A DNA stretch of 64,000 bases from the NCBI GenBank assembly GCA_963740765.1, contig CAVUFN010000017.1:186001-250000 (forward strand). The letters are read 5' to 3'. The notes below the pieces were generated by a model. The model was not told the origin of the DNA. It did no database searches and saw nothing but the letters and a program-made list of their open reading frames with translations. This document shows, in pieces, positions 1-8,620 of the stretch (positions are counted from its first letter, which is position 1; each line of letters opens with the position of its first letter). The position numbers and the translations under genes were made by a program. The DNA comes from DATLGB01 sp963740765 (GTDB lineage: Bacteria; Actinomycetota; Thermoleophilia; Solirubrobacterales; Solirubrobacteraceae).

Positions 1-1
1 C

Positions 2-3000
2 CGCAAGCTGCTGGTCCAGCGCTACGGCGACGCGGTGACGATCGAGTCCCACCTCGTCATCGACGACCAGTTCACGCACGCGCGGCTGCACTACGCGCTG
101 CACGCGGCAGCGGGCGACCTGCGCGACCCGCCGCTGGAGGAGCTCGAGGCCGAGGTCAGCCGGCTCAGCCGCTCCTGGGAGGACGCGGTCGAGGCGGTCC
201 TGACCCGCCGCCACGGCGCCCTGCGGGCGCACGACCTGACCGCGCGCTGGTGCGAACGCTTCCCGGACTTCTACAAGGCTGCCACCGAGCCGACGCTGGC
301 CGCGGGGGACGTCGAGCGCCTCGAAGACCTGGCCGCCTCGGGCGAGGAGCTCGTCGTCGGGCTCCAGCACGCCGAGGGGCGCTCGGGGCCGCGCACGCGC
401 CTGGCGCTCTACAAGCGCGGCGGCAAGGTCGAGCTCTCCGAGATCCTGCCCATCCTGGAGATGCTCGGGCTGCAGGTCCACGACGAGCGGCCCGCCCGGC
501 TGGCGGGCGACGACGGTCAGACCTACGTGCAGAACCTCGGCGTCCGCGGGCCCGACGGCGAGCCACTCGACCTCGACGAGCTCGGCGACCGGCTCGCGGA
601 CACGATCGTCGCCGTCCGGCGCGGGGAGACGGACGCGGACTGGCTGTCCAAGCTCGTCGTCGTCGCCGGGATGACCTGGCAGCAGGTGGGGATGCTGCGC
701 GCCTACCGGGTCTACCGCCAGCGCGCCGGCGCGCGCTTCGGGCTGCGCTACGACGGCGAGGCGTTCGCCGCCCAGCCCGGGATCGCGGCCAAGCTCGTGC
801 GCTACTTCGAGCTGCGCCACCGCGACGGGGAGAGCGCGGGCGACCTCCGCGAGGAGATCCTCGCCGACCTCGACGGGGTCGAGTCGCTCGACCAGGACCG
901 GATCCTGCGCGATCAACTCGTGCTGGTCGACGCGACGCTGCGCACCAACGCCTTCAAGCCGGGCCGCGACGCGATCGCGCTGAAGCTGCGCTCGGCCGAC
1001 ATCGCCGGCATCCCGTCCCCGAAGCCGTACGTCGAGGTGTTCGTGCATTCCGTCGCCATGGAGGGCATCCATCTGCGCGGCGGCGCGATCGCCCGCGGCG
1101 GGCTGCGCTGGTCGGACCGCCTGGACTTCCGCACGGAGGTCTACGGGCTGATGCGCGCGCAGATGACCAAGAACGCGGTCATCGTCCCGGCCGGCGCCAA
1201 GGGCGGCTTCTACCTCAAGGAGCGGGCGGGCGGGTCCAGATCCCTCCGTGACGCGGTGGAGACGCAGTACAAGCGCTTCATCCGGGCGCTGCTCGACATC
1301 ACCGACAACATCGTCGACGGCGACGTCGTCCACCCGGAGGGGGTCGCCGTCCACGACGGCGACGACCCGTACCTGGTCGTGGCCGCCGACAAGGGCACGG
1401 CCACGTTCTCCGACACGGCCAACGCGCTGGCGCTGGAGCGCGACTTCTGGCTGGGGGACGCGTTCGCGTCGGGGGGGTCGCACGGCTACGACCACAAGAA
1501 GCTCGGCATCACCGCGCGCGGCGCGTGGGAGTCGGTCAAGCGGATGTTCCGCGAGCGGGGGCAGGACCCCGAGCGTGACGAGGTCACGGTCGTCGGCGTG
1601 GGCGACATGAGCGGGGACGTGTTCGGCAACGGGATGCTCCTGTCGAAGACGATCAAGCTCGTGGCGGCCTACGACCACCGGCACGTGTTCATCGATCCGT
1701 CCCCGGATCCGGCGGCGTCCTGGGCGGAGCGCAAGCGGCTCTTCGATCTGGGTGCGGGCACGTCGTGGGCGGACTACGACGGCATCACCGAGGGAGGGGG
1801 AGTGTGGCCGCGGACGGCCAAGTCGATCCCCCTGTCCGCGGCGGCGCGGTCGGTGCTCGGGGTCGAGGACGAGCGGCTGACGCCGGACGAGGTGATCCGC
1901 GCCATCCTGCGCGCTCCCGCCGACCTGCTCTTCCACGGCGGGATCGGGACGGTCGTGAAGGCCACGCTGGAGACCGACGCGGACGCGAAGGACCGCGCCT
2001 CGGACGCGATCCGCGTCGACGCCGACGAGATCCGCGCCCGCGTCGTCGGCGAGGGCGGCAACCTGGGCTGGACCCAGCGCGCCCGCATCGAGGCGGCCGA
2101 GCGCGGCGTCGGGGTCACGGCGGACTTCATCGACAACTCGGCCGGGGTCGACTCCTCCGACCACGAGGTCAACCTCAAGATCCTGCTCTCGCACGCGGGC
2201 CTGGAGTTCGAGGCGCGCAACGAGGTCCTGCGCGCGGCCACGGACGACGTCGTCGCCCACGTGCTCCAGGACTCCTACCGGCAGGCGCGCATCCTGTCGC
2301 GCGAGGTCGTCACCTCCGCGGGCCGGATCTACGCCTACGAGGACCTCATGACCGCGCTCGAGGAGGAGGGCATCCTCGACCGCAACGCCGACGCGCTGCC
2401 GACCGTGTCCGCGCTCGGTCAGCGCCGGCGGGTGGGTCAAGGGCTGCTGCGTCCCGAGCTGGCCGTGCTGCTCGCGCATTCCAAGCGCTCGCTCACCGAT
2501 GCGCTGCTGGACTCCGAGCTCGTCGAGGACCCGTGGTTCGAGCGCGACCTGCGCGCGTACTTCCCGCCCGCCGTCGTGGAGCGCTTCGGCGACCTGCTGG
2601 GCCAGCACCGGCTGCGGCGTGAGCTGGTCGCGACGATCGTCGCCAACGAGGTCGTCGACGCACTCGGCCCGTCGTTCGTGTCCCGCCTGGAAACGGAGCT
2701 CGGGGCGCCCACCGACCGGGTCGTGCGCGCCTACCGCATCGCCCGCGACGTCACCGGCGCGACGAGCCGCTTCGCCGCCATCGACGCGGTCGACACCGAC
2801 CTCGACGACGAGGCCGAGCTCGAGCTGATCGCGGGCGTCGAGCGGCTGGTCGAGACCGTCACGCGCTGGTACCTCCAGCACGCGCCGGAGGGGTCGCTGC
2901 AGGAACTGGTCGAGCGCGGCCACGAGGGCTTCGACGCGATCGAGGACGCGCTGGAGGCCGCCCCGCCCGATCGGGTCGCCGCGGCGGTCGAGCGGCTGGT

Positions 3001-3442
3001 CGCCCACGGGGTGCCGGAGACGCTGGCACAGTCCCACGCGCTGTCGGGAGACCTCGCCTTCGCGCCGGACGTCATCACCGTCGCGGCAGAGTCTTCACGG
3101 TCGCTGGAAGAGGTCGGGCTGGCGTTCGCGCTGCTCGGCGACCGGCTGCGCTTCGGCTGGCTGGAAGCGGAGCTCGATTCGCTCGTCGCCACCCAGCGCG
3201 TCCAGCGCTGGGCGGTCCAGGGCCTGCGCGACGACGCCCGCGAGGCACGACGCGAGCTGGTCGCCGCCGCGCTGCGGGAATGTCCCGACGACCCGGCGCG
3301 GGCGATCGAGGTCTTCGTCGAACACCACGCCGACCGCGCGGAGCACCTCGCGGCGGTCATGCGCTCGCTGAGCGTCGAGGGCGCCGAGCTGGCCGGGCTG
3401 ATGGTCGTCGTCCGCGAGCTCCGCGCGCTGACCTCGGGCTAG
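2..3442 (+). CDS. NAD-specific glutamate dehydrogenase, large type (5' end outside window)
   Basis: Deaminates glutamate to 2-oxoglutarate with NAD in the cytoplasm. The 1146 residues seen are the C-terminal two thirds or more of the very large bacterial GDH family (usually about 1600 residues), so some 450 residues lie upstream. The conserved core GGLRWSDR is near nt 1097-1120, the lysine-bearing TKNAVIVPAGAKGG stretch near 1167-1206, and a Rossmann-like VGVGDMSGDVFG near 1594-1629. The frame is open from the window edge. The first ATG-type codon inside the window is not a real start. Family assignment is firm; no neighbour suggests an operon. Confidence 0.93.
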   Translation, partial: RKLLVQRYGDAVTIESHLVIDDQFTHARLHYALHAAAGDLRDPPLEELEAEVSRLSRSWEDAVEAVLTRRHGALRAHDLTARWCERFPDFYKAATEPTLAAGDVERLEDLAASGEELVVGLQHAEGRSGPRTRLALYKRGGKVELSEILPILEMLGLQVHDERPARLAGDDGQTYVQNLGVRGPDGEPLDLDELGDRLADTIVAVRRGETDADWLSKLVVVAGMTWQQVGMLRAYRVYRQRAGARFGLRYDGEAFAAQPGIAAKLVRYFELRHRDGESAGDLREEILADLDGVESLDQDRILRDQLVLVDATLRTNAFKPGRDAIALKLRSADIAGIPSPKPYVEVFVHSVAMEGIHLRGGAIARGGLRWSDRLDFRTEVYGLMRAQMTKNAVIVPAGAKGGFYLKERAGGSRSLRDAVETQYKRFIRALLDITDNIVDGDVVHPEGVAVHDGDDPYLVVAADKGTATFSDTANALALERDFWLGDAFASGGSHGYDHKKLGITARGAWESVKRMFRERGQDPERDEVTVVGVGDMSGDVFGNGMLLSKTIKLVAAYDHRHVFIDPSPDPAASWAERKRLFDLGAGTSWADYDGITEGGGVWPRTAKSIPLSAAARSVLGVEDERLTPDEVIRAILRAPADLLFHGGIGTVVKATLETDADAKDRASDAIRVDADEIRARVVGEGGNLGWTQRARIEAAERGVGVTADFIDNSAGVDSSDHEVNLKILLSHAGLEFEARNEVLRAATDDVVAHVLQDSYRQARILSREVVTSAGRIYAYEDLMTALEEEGILDRNADALPTVSALGQRRRVGQGLLRPELAVLLAHSKRSLTDALLDSELVEDPWFERDLRAYFPPAVVERFGDLLGQHRLRRELVATIVANEVVDALGPSFVSRLETELGAPTDRVVRAYRIARDVTGATSRFAAIDAVDTDLDDEAELELIAGVERLVETVTRWYLQHAPEGSLQELVERGHEGFDAIEDALEAAPPDRVAAAVERLVAHGVPETLAQSHALSGDLAFAPDVITVAAESSRSLEEVGLAFALLGDRLRFGWLEAELDSLVATQRVQRWAVQGLRDDAREARRELVAAALRECPDDPARAIEVFVEHHADRAEHLAAVMRSLSVEGAELAGLMVVVRELRALTSG

Positions 3443-3690
3443 GGCGCGCCGCTGCGGCCCGGGCTCCGAACTGCGGCAATGAAGGAGGGAGTGCGGGCGG
3501 GGGCGGTTGAACTCTGCTGCCTGAGTTCCGGTCAGCACCAACTCCGCTCCATAGGTTCCGTTTTACGGAACCTACGCAGCAGAGTTCGCAGCCACCGGAA
3601 CCTCCACAGCACGGTTCAACGGCCCCCGCCCAATCCCACTCCCTCATTGCCGCAGTTCAGTGCCCGGGCTGCGGCCCCGCGCCCCAGCCG
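3443..3690. repeat. Large nested imperfect palindrome filling the intergenic space
   Basis: Two arms of about 70 bp (about 3443-3512 and 3613-3685) are inverted copies with few mismatches; both contain CTGCGGCAATGA and GGCGGGGG. Inside them lie further nested inverted pairs: AACTCTGCTGC 3510-3520 with GCAGCAGAGTT 3576-3586, GTTCCGGT 3525-3532 with ACCGGAAC 3594-3601, and a perfect 10-bp stem 3552-3561/3565-3574 around a TTT loop. The whole gap between two convergent genes can fold into one long hairpin. It could be a bidirectional terminator or a MITE/REP-like non-autonomous element. No coding potential is convincing. Confidence 0.8.
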
Positions 3691-3691
3691 T

Positions 3692-3946
3692 CTACCGCGG
3701 GCTGACGAAGTCCCGCGGGAGGATCACCGTCCACCCGCGCAGGGCCTGGGACACCGTCGCGACCGGATCACCGCCGGCGACCTCGACGTGCACCTCGATG
3801 CCGTGACCGACGTAGCCCTGCGGCGGGTCGGTGACGCCGACTCCCGCCTTGGCAAGACGGTCGGCGGCCTGCGGATCCCAACGGGGGAGACGGAGAGTGT
3901 GCGCCATGGCGGGCGAGTGTTCCAGCGGCCCCGGACGGAAGCTCAC
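3692..3946 (-). CDS. Small hypothetical protein, 84 aa (or 71 aa)
   Basis: No family recognised. The C-terminal 71 residues look like a genuine small globular protein, with a hydrophobic/charged mix (HGIEVHVEVAGGDPVA, GWTVILPRDF) unlike the arginine-rich shadow frames. A GTG start at 3946 overlaps the thioesterase stop as GTGA and suggests translational coupling. An internal ATG at 3907 would give the 71-residue form. It is the second gene of a two-gene minus-strand unit and ends directly beside the palindrome. Function unknown. Confidence 0.55.
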   Translation of the reverse strand: MSFRPGPLEHSPAMAHTLRLPRWDPQAADRLAKAGVGVTDPPQGYVGHGIEVHVEVAGGDPVATVSQALRGWTVILPRDFVSPR

Positions 3947-4722
3947 GCCGGCGCGACGAGCAGCGCCTGCGTGGACGTCCCGACCCGGCCGGCGCGGTCG
4001 GCGTAGACGGCGTGGGCGGTCGCGACGCCGGCGCCGGCGAAGCGCGTCTCGGCGTCCATCGCGATCCACTCGCCCTCCGGCGGGCGCTCGAGCGCGACGG
4101 ACAGATCGACGTTGAGGAACGTCCACGTGCTCCAGTCCAGCGCCGCGGACACGCCGCTGGCGGCGTCGCCCATCACGAGCAGGTGCTGGAGCGGGCTGAT
4201 CGTCTCGCCTTCGACGAGGTCGACCTTCATCCGCGTCCAGCAGGTCGCCGGCCCGGGTTCGTTCCACGAGCCGCGCACGAAGCGCCACTCCAACCCGTCC
4301 ACGTAGCCGATGTCGTCGGTGAAGAAGCCGGCGCGCTCCAACTCGTCCGCGTCCTCCGGCGGCGCCGGCCCGGGCGAGACGTCCGACAGGCCGTCGGGCA
4401 GCTCGACGGCGGCCAGGCGCATGCGCCACGCGCGGGCGCGCATGACCTCGACGCCGTCGGCGGCCAGGGTTGCCTCGACCTGCTCGACGTTGCGACCGGG
4501 ACGGAGCGTGCGCGTCGTGATCTCCAGCGGGCCGATCGGGACGGGGCGGAGGATGTCGAACGCGAGGCGCACCGTCTGGCCGTGCTCGAGGCCGGACTGC
4601 TGCTCGAGCGCGCGGGACAGGAGCGCGGAGGGCGGCCCGGCGTGCTGGTGGTCCGGGCTCCACGGTCCGCGCGTGTACGCCGTCGGCTGGAAGCGGTCAC
4701 CCGCCCGCTCGTAGAGCACCAT
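3943..4722 (-). CDS. Acyl-CoA thioesterase-like (hotdog fold) protein
   Basis: A 259-residue protein resembling TesB-like double-hotdog thioesterases that hydrolyse acyl-CoA. It has the N-terminal WSPDHQHAGPPSALLSRALE stretch typical of the family, a basic FDILRPVPIGPLEI strand region and a second hotdog with SALDWSTWTFLNVDLSVAL. The ATG at 4722 is preferred over an in-frame ATG at 4734 because TATGGT (complement of 4730-4735) lies 7 nt upstream of it, the spacing of a leaderless promoter. The preceding gene is divergent and the small downstream gene is coupled. Substrate unknown. Confidence 0.72.
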   Translation of the reverse strand: MVLYERAGDRFQPTAYTRGPWSPDHQHAGPPSALLSRALEQQSGLEHGQTVRLAFDILRPVPIGPLEITTRTLRPGRNVEQVEATLAADGVEVMRARAWRMRLAAVELPDGLSDVSPGPAPPEDADELERAGFFTDDIGYVDGLEWRFVRGSWNEPGPATCWTRMKVDLVEGETISPLQHLLVMGDAASGVSAALDWSTWTFLNVDLSVALERPPEGEWIAMDAETRFAGAGVATAHAVYADRAGRVGTSTQALLVAPA

Positions 4723-4729
4723 GGGGCCG

Positions 4730-4737
4730 ACCATACT
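4730..4737. promoter_or_regulatory. Overlapping divergent -10 elements in a 21-bp gap
   Basis: On the minus strand TATGGT lies 7 nt before the thioesterase ATG. On the plus strand CATACT (4732-4737) lies 6 nt before the phosphoesterase GTG at 4744. Both fit -10 elements of leaderless transcripts; the plus one is weaker. Confidence 0.45.
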
Positions 4738-4743
4738 CGCGGG

Positions 4744-5490
4744 GTGCGGTTCCCCGAGCACGACCTCGTCCTCCCGCACTGGCCCTCCTGGCTCGACGGG
4801 CTGCGGGTCGCGGTGGTCGCGGATCTGCACACGGGCGGGCCGCTCGTGGGCACGCGGCGGGTCGAGCGGCTCGTGACCGCGGTCAACGACCGGGCGGTCG
4901 ATCTCGTCGCGCTCGTGGGCGACTACGTGGACCCGCTCGTGCTCGGCGGCGGGCGAGTGGATCCCGGGGCGGTCGCGCGGCGGCTGGCGGGCCTGAAGGC
5001 GCCCGCCGTCGCCGTCCTGGGCAACCACGACTGGCACCACGAGGGGGACGCGATGGCCCGCGCGCTGCGCCACGCCGGCCTCCGCGTGCTCGAGAACGAC
5101 GCGACCGCCGTCGCGCTGCGCGGGGGCGCCCTGACCGTGGCCGGCATCGCCGACCTCCGCGAGCGCGACGCCCGGGTCGGCACGGCGCTGGACGGCGCCG
5201 AGCCCCCCATCCTGCTGCTCACGCACGATCCCGACGTCTTCCCGTACGTGCCCGCCCGCGTGAGCCTGACCCTGGCCGGCCACCTGCACGGCGGCCAGGT
5301 GGACCTGCCGCTGCTGCGCCGGATCATGCCCACGCGCCACGGCACGCGCTTCAAGCAGGGCCACGTCGTCGAGGGCGGCCGGCACCTGTTCGTGACGCAG
5401 GGCGTGGGGGAGACGGGGCTCCCGATCCGGGTCCGCGCGCCCGCCGAGGTGCCGATCCTGCGCTTGCAGGCCGAGGAAAACGCCCCCTGA
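4744..5490 (+). CDS. Metallophosphoesterase, YkuE/calcineurin-like
   Basis: A 248-residue dinuclear-metal phosphoesterase. The full calcineurin motif series is present: D27-x-H29 (ADLHTGG), GD60, GNHD at 93-96, a THDPD histidine and the terminal GHLHGGQ block. Family members often hydrolyse phosphodiesters or lipid phosphates and many are membrane-tethered; this one shows no transmembrane helix after the chosen start. GTG at 4744 is chosen because the reading frame upstream overlaps the divergent thioesterase and has no family similarity. It ends 23 bp before ku. Confidence 0.85.
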   Translation: MRFPEHDLVLPHWPSWLDGLRVAVVADLHTGGPLVGTRRVERLVTAVNDRAVDLVALVGDYVDPLVLGGGRVDPGAVARRLAGLKAPAVAVLGNHDWHHEGDAMARALRHAGLRVLENDATAVALRGGALTVAGIADLRERDARVGTALDGAEPPILLLTHDPDVFPYVPARVSLTLAGHLHGGQVDLPLLRRIMPTRHGTRFKQGHVVEGGRHLFVTQGVGETGLPIRVRAPAEVPILRLQAEENAP

Positions 5491-5513
5491 TCGGGTAAAA
5501 CCTACTCAGCAAG

Positions 5514-6293
5514 ATGGCTTCCCCTCGCTCGATCTTCAACGCGACCATCACGTTCGGCCTCGTCAACGTCCCGATCAAGCTGCACACGGCGACGGACAAC
5601 AAGACCGTGCGCTTCCGCGAGGTCCACGAGACCGACGGCGCGCCGCTCGAGCACCGCCGGCTGGACCCCGAGACGGGTGATGTCGTCCCGTACGACGACA
5701 TCGTCAAGGGCTTCGAGATCGCCGAGGGCGAGTACGTGGTGCTGACCAAGGAGGAGGTCAAGGCCGCCGCCGGGGAGCGCACGAAGACGATCCCGATCGA
5801 GGAGTTCGTGCCCGCCGCGGACATGGACCCCGTGTACTTCGCCAAGACCTACTACGTCGGACCGCGCGAGGGCGGCGAGGCCGCCTACAAGGCGCTACAG
5901 ACCGCGCTGGAGGAGACCGGGCGGGCCGGCATCGGCCGCATGACCTTCCACGACCGCGAGTACCTCGTGGCCGTTCGCGCGCTCGACGACGTCCTCGCGC
6001 TGCACCAGCTGCGCTTCGCCGACGAGGTCGCCGGCGAGGACGAGCTCGAGCTGGCCGTGCCCGGCCGCGGGCCCAGCGAGCGCGAGGTCACGATGGCCGG
6101 CTCGCTGGTGGAGTCGATGGCGACGGACTTCACACCCGACGACTACGAGGACACCTACCGGGAGCGCGTCGTGGAGATGATCGAGGCGAAGGCCAAGGGC
6201 AAGCAGGTCATCAAGCCCAAGGAGGACGAGCCCGCCGAGGAGTCCGACCTGTTCGCCGCTCTGGAAGCGTCCGTTAAGGGGATGAAGAAGTAA
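5514..6293 (+). CDS. ku: Ku protein (bacterial NHEJ end-binding), copy 1
   Basis: A 259-residue bacterial Ku that forms a ring on DNA ends and recruits LigD in non-homologous end joining. The signature N-terminus SIFNATITFGLVNVPIKLHTAT and the following FREVHETDGAPLEHRR are diagnostic. The core is followed by a lysine/glutamate-rich tail ending in LEASVKGMKK. No LigD or ligase gene is in the window. The stop overlaps the ATG of a second Ku (TAATG), so the two are surely co-translated, which would allow a heterodimer. Confidence 0.96.
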   Translation: MASPRSIFNATITFGLVNVPIKLHTATDNKTVRFREVHETDGAPLEHRRLDPETGDVVPYDDIVKGFEIAEGEYVVLTKEEVKAAAGERTKTIPIEEFVPAADMDPVYFAKTYYVGPREGGEAAYKALQTALEETGRAGIGRMTFHDREYLVAVRALDDVLALHQLRFADEVAGEDELELAVPGRGPSEREVTMAGSLVESMATDFTPDDYEDTYRERVVEMIEAKAKGKQVIKPKEDEPAEESDLFAALEASVKGMKK

Positions 6294-7177
6294 TGCCGCG
6301 CTCCATGTGGACAGGCTCTCTGAGCTTCGGCCTCGTCAACGTGCCCGTGATGCTCGTGTCGGCGACGCGCGACCAGCGCATCCGCTTCCGCCAGTTGCAC
6401 AAGGACTCCAACGCGCCCATCGAGGTCAAGCGCTTCTGCTCGGTCGAGGACGAGCCGGTGGAATGGGAGGAGGTCGGCCACGGCTACGAGCTCGAGGACA
6501 AGTCGATCGTGGTGATCACCGACGACGACCTCGCCACGGTCGAGCCGCGCAAGACGCGCACGGTCGAGATCGAGTCCTTCGTCCCGCTCTCCGACGTCGA
6601 CCCGATGTACTTCAACCATCCCTACGTGCTGCTGCCGATCGGCGACAGCGAGGGCACGCTGCGGGCCTACCAGCTGCTCGTCGAGGTGATGGCGTCGACC
6701 GATCGCGCCGCGCTCGGCCGCTTCGTGATGCGCACCAAGGAGTACCTCGTGCTCGTGCGCGCCCGCGAGGGCCGGCTCCAGCTGGTGACGCTGCTCTGGC
6801 ACGACGAGGTCCGCTCGCCGAAGGGCATCGCGCCCGACGCCGAGGCCGACAAGGACGCCGTCACGACGGCGTGCGCGCTGATCGAGGAGCTGTCGGTCGA
6901 CTGGGAGCCCGAGCGCTACGAGGACCACTATCGCGCCCGCCTCGAGGACGTCATCGAGGCCAAGCGCAAGGGCGGCACCGTCAAGGCCGTCGAGCCGGAG
7001 AAGGAGCCCGCCGCCACGCCGGACCTCATGGCCGCGCTGGAGGAGTCGCTGGCCAAGATGAAGGGTGAGCGCCTGGAGGACCTCTCCAAGAAGGAGCTGG
7101 TCGAGAAGGCCGCCGACGCGGGCGTCGAGGGCCGCTCGAAGATGTCCAAGGACGAGCTCGTCGAAGCCCTCTCGTAG
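6293..7177 (+). CDS. ku: Ku protein, copy 2, with C-terminal SAP-like extension
   Basis: A 294-residue paralogue of the preceding Ku, beginning MWTGSLSFGLVNVPVMLVSAT and sharing the Ku core. Unlike copy 1 it ends in a roughly 35-residue helical module (about 258-294, LEDLSKKELVEKAADAGVEG then SKMSKDELVEAL) that resembles SAP or Rho-N-like DNA-binding helices. Tandem Ku genes occur in some actinobacteria and rhizobia, where the products can form different dimers. Copy 2 may add DNA contacts beyond the ring. Confidence 0.95.
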   Translation: MPRSMWTGSLSFGLVNVPVMLVSATRDQRIRFRQLHKDSNAPIEVKRFCSVEDEPVEWEEVGHGYELEDKSIVVITDDDLATVEPRKTRTVEIESFVPLSDVDPMYFNHPYVLLPIGDSEGTLRAYQLLVEVMASTDRAALGRFVMRTKEYLVLVRAREGRLQLVTLLWHDEVRSPKGIAPDAEADKDAVTTACALIEELSVDWEPERYEDHYRARLEDVIEAKRKGGTVKAVEPEKEPAATPDLMAALEESLAKMKGERLEDLSKKELVEKAADAGVEGRSKMSKDELVEALS

Positions 7178-7207
7178 GGTCCGAGACATATGCGGGGCCC
7201 CGCCTAG
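7175..7207 (+). promoter_or_regulatory. TAGGGT element and five-codon mini-ORF abutting the permease start
   Basis: The Ku stop TAG begins TAGGGT (7175-7180). Nine nt later an ATG opens ATG CGG GGC CCC GCC TAG, and its TAG ends at 7207, directly against the GTG start of the ABC permease. It may be a leader peptide coupled to permease translation, or chance in GC-rich DNA. Confidence 0.35.
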
Positions 7208-8620
7208 GTGTTCCGGCTGGCGTACATCGGCAACGAGCTGCGGCGGCGGCGCGGGCGCGCGTTGCTGACGGCGCTCGGGCTCGGGCTCGGCATCGCGCTG
7301 GTCGTCGCGGTCACCTCGCTGTCGACGGGTCTCGACCGCGCGCAGGACCGCGTCTTCGCTCCGTTGGCGGGCGTCGGGACCGACCTGCTCGTCTCGCGCC
7401 CGGTGGAGCTCGGGAGCGGCAAGGACTCCGCGTCGTTCGCCTCCTTCGCCGCGCTGCCGCCCAAGGAGCAGAAGGCGCTGCGCGACGAGAACGAGGATGC
7501 CTTCGTCGACCCGGCCGACCTCGGCGAGCCGGGTGAGAAGTTCGCGGCCGACTCGTTCCTGCCCGCGACGCAGCTGACCTTCCCGGAGGCGGCCGCGCGG
7601 GCAGTCGGGACCGTGCCCGAGGTCGCGGGCGTCGGCCGCGCGCTCACGGTGCTGCTCGTGCACGCCGAGGGCGAGGTGCCCGAGCAGCAGGGGGCCGGCT
7701 TCAACGGGACGGACATCCAGATCTCGACGGCGACCGTGGCCGGCGTCGAGAAGGGCAGCTTCGGGCTGATCACGCCCAAGCAGGTCACCCGCGGGCGCTT
7801 CATCGACAAGCCGCGCGACGTCGTCCTGGCCGAGTCCTACGCGGCGCGGCGCAAGCTGCGGGTCGGGTCGACCCTCGAGCTCGACGCCAAGCGCTACGAC
7901 GTGGTCGGCCTGGCGCGGCCGCCGATCGGGACGCAGACCGCCGACATCTACACCGGACTGCGCACCCTGCAGCGCGTCGCCGACCGCAAGGGCCGCGTCA
8001 ACCTGCTGCTGATCCGGGCGCGCGACTCGGCCGACGTGGGGAAGCTGGCCAAGGCGGTCGAAGGCTTCATCCCCGGCATCGTGGCGTCGTCCTCGAAGGA
8101 CCTCGCCGAGTCCGTGCAGGGCTCGCTCGTGGGCGCCGACGACCTGCGCGACCGGCTCGCCACGCTGCTGGCGATCGTCGCGCTCGCCGCGGCGGTGGGG
8201 ATCGCGGCGCTGCTGATGCTCGCCAGCGTGGCCAAGCGGACGCGCGAGCTGGGGACGCTGCGGGCGCTCGGCTGGTCGCGGCCGCGGGTGGTCGGGCTGG
8301 TGCTGGGCGAGTCGGCGGCGCTGGGCGCGCTGGGAGCGGTGCTCGGGGTCGGACTGGGCGTCGCGGCGGCGGCGCTGACGGCCGAGATCGTCCCGCCGCT
8401 GAAGGCGAAGGCTGCGCAGGCGGTGGACTTCAGCGGCATCTTCGGCGGCGGCGGGACCAAGCCGACCACGGTGGAGATCCCGCTCGACGCGCCGGTGGAC
8501 GCTCAGCTGGTCCTGCTGGCGGTCGGCCTCGCGATCCTCGCCGGCATGCTCGCGGGCGGTGTCGGAGCGATCCGAGCGGCCCGGCTGCGCCCGGCGGAGG
8601 CATTGAGGAGGCTGGATTGA
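7208..8620 (+). CDS. ABC transporter permease, FtsX/MacB-like
   Basis: A 470-residue inner-membrane subunit. It has an N-terminal transmembrane helix (about 15-40, LLTALGLGLGIALVVAVTSL), a long extracytoplasmic domain and three C-terminal helices (about 315-345, 365-392, 430-455), which is the FtsX/MacB topology. Such permeases couple ATP hydrolysis to lipoprotein, lipid or peptide handling rather than simple import. The start is the GTG just after a mini-ORF stop. The 3' end overlaps the ATPase gene by 4 bp. Confidence 0.88.
   Translation: MFRLAYIGNELRRRRGRALLTALGLGLGIALVVAVTSLSTGLDRAQDRVFAPLAGVGTDLLVSRPVELGSGKDSASFASFAALPPKEQKALRDENEDAFVDPADLGEPGEKFAADSFLPATQLTFPEAAARAVGTVPEVAGVGRALTVLLVHAEGEVPEQQGAGFNGTDIQISTATVAGVEKGSFGLITPKQVTRGRFIDKPRDVVLAESYAARRKLRVGSTLELDAKRYDVVGLARPPIGTQTADIYTGLRTLQRVADRKGRVNLLLIRARDSADVGKLAKAVEGFIPGIVASSSKDLAESVQGSLVGADDLRDRLATLLAIVALAAAVGIAALLMLASVAKRTRELGTLRALGWSRPRVVGLVLGESAALGALGAVLGVGLGVAAAALTAEIVPPLKAKAAQAVDFSGIFGGGGTKPTTVEIPLDAPVDAQLVLLAVGLAILAGMLAGGVGAIRAARLRPAEALRRLD

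Noticed and set aside
4012..4743. Long plus-strand open frame upstream of the metallophosphoesterase
   Set aside because: It is antisense to the thioesterase, has no family similarity, and is open only because of GC-rich codon bias; the real start is 4744.
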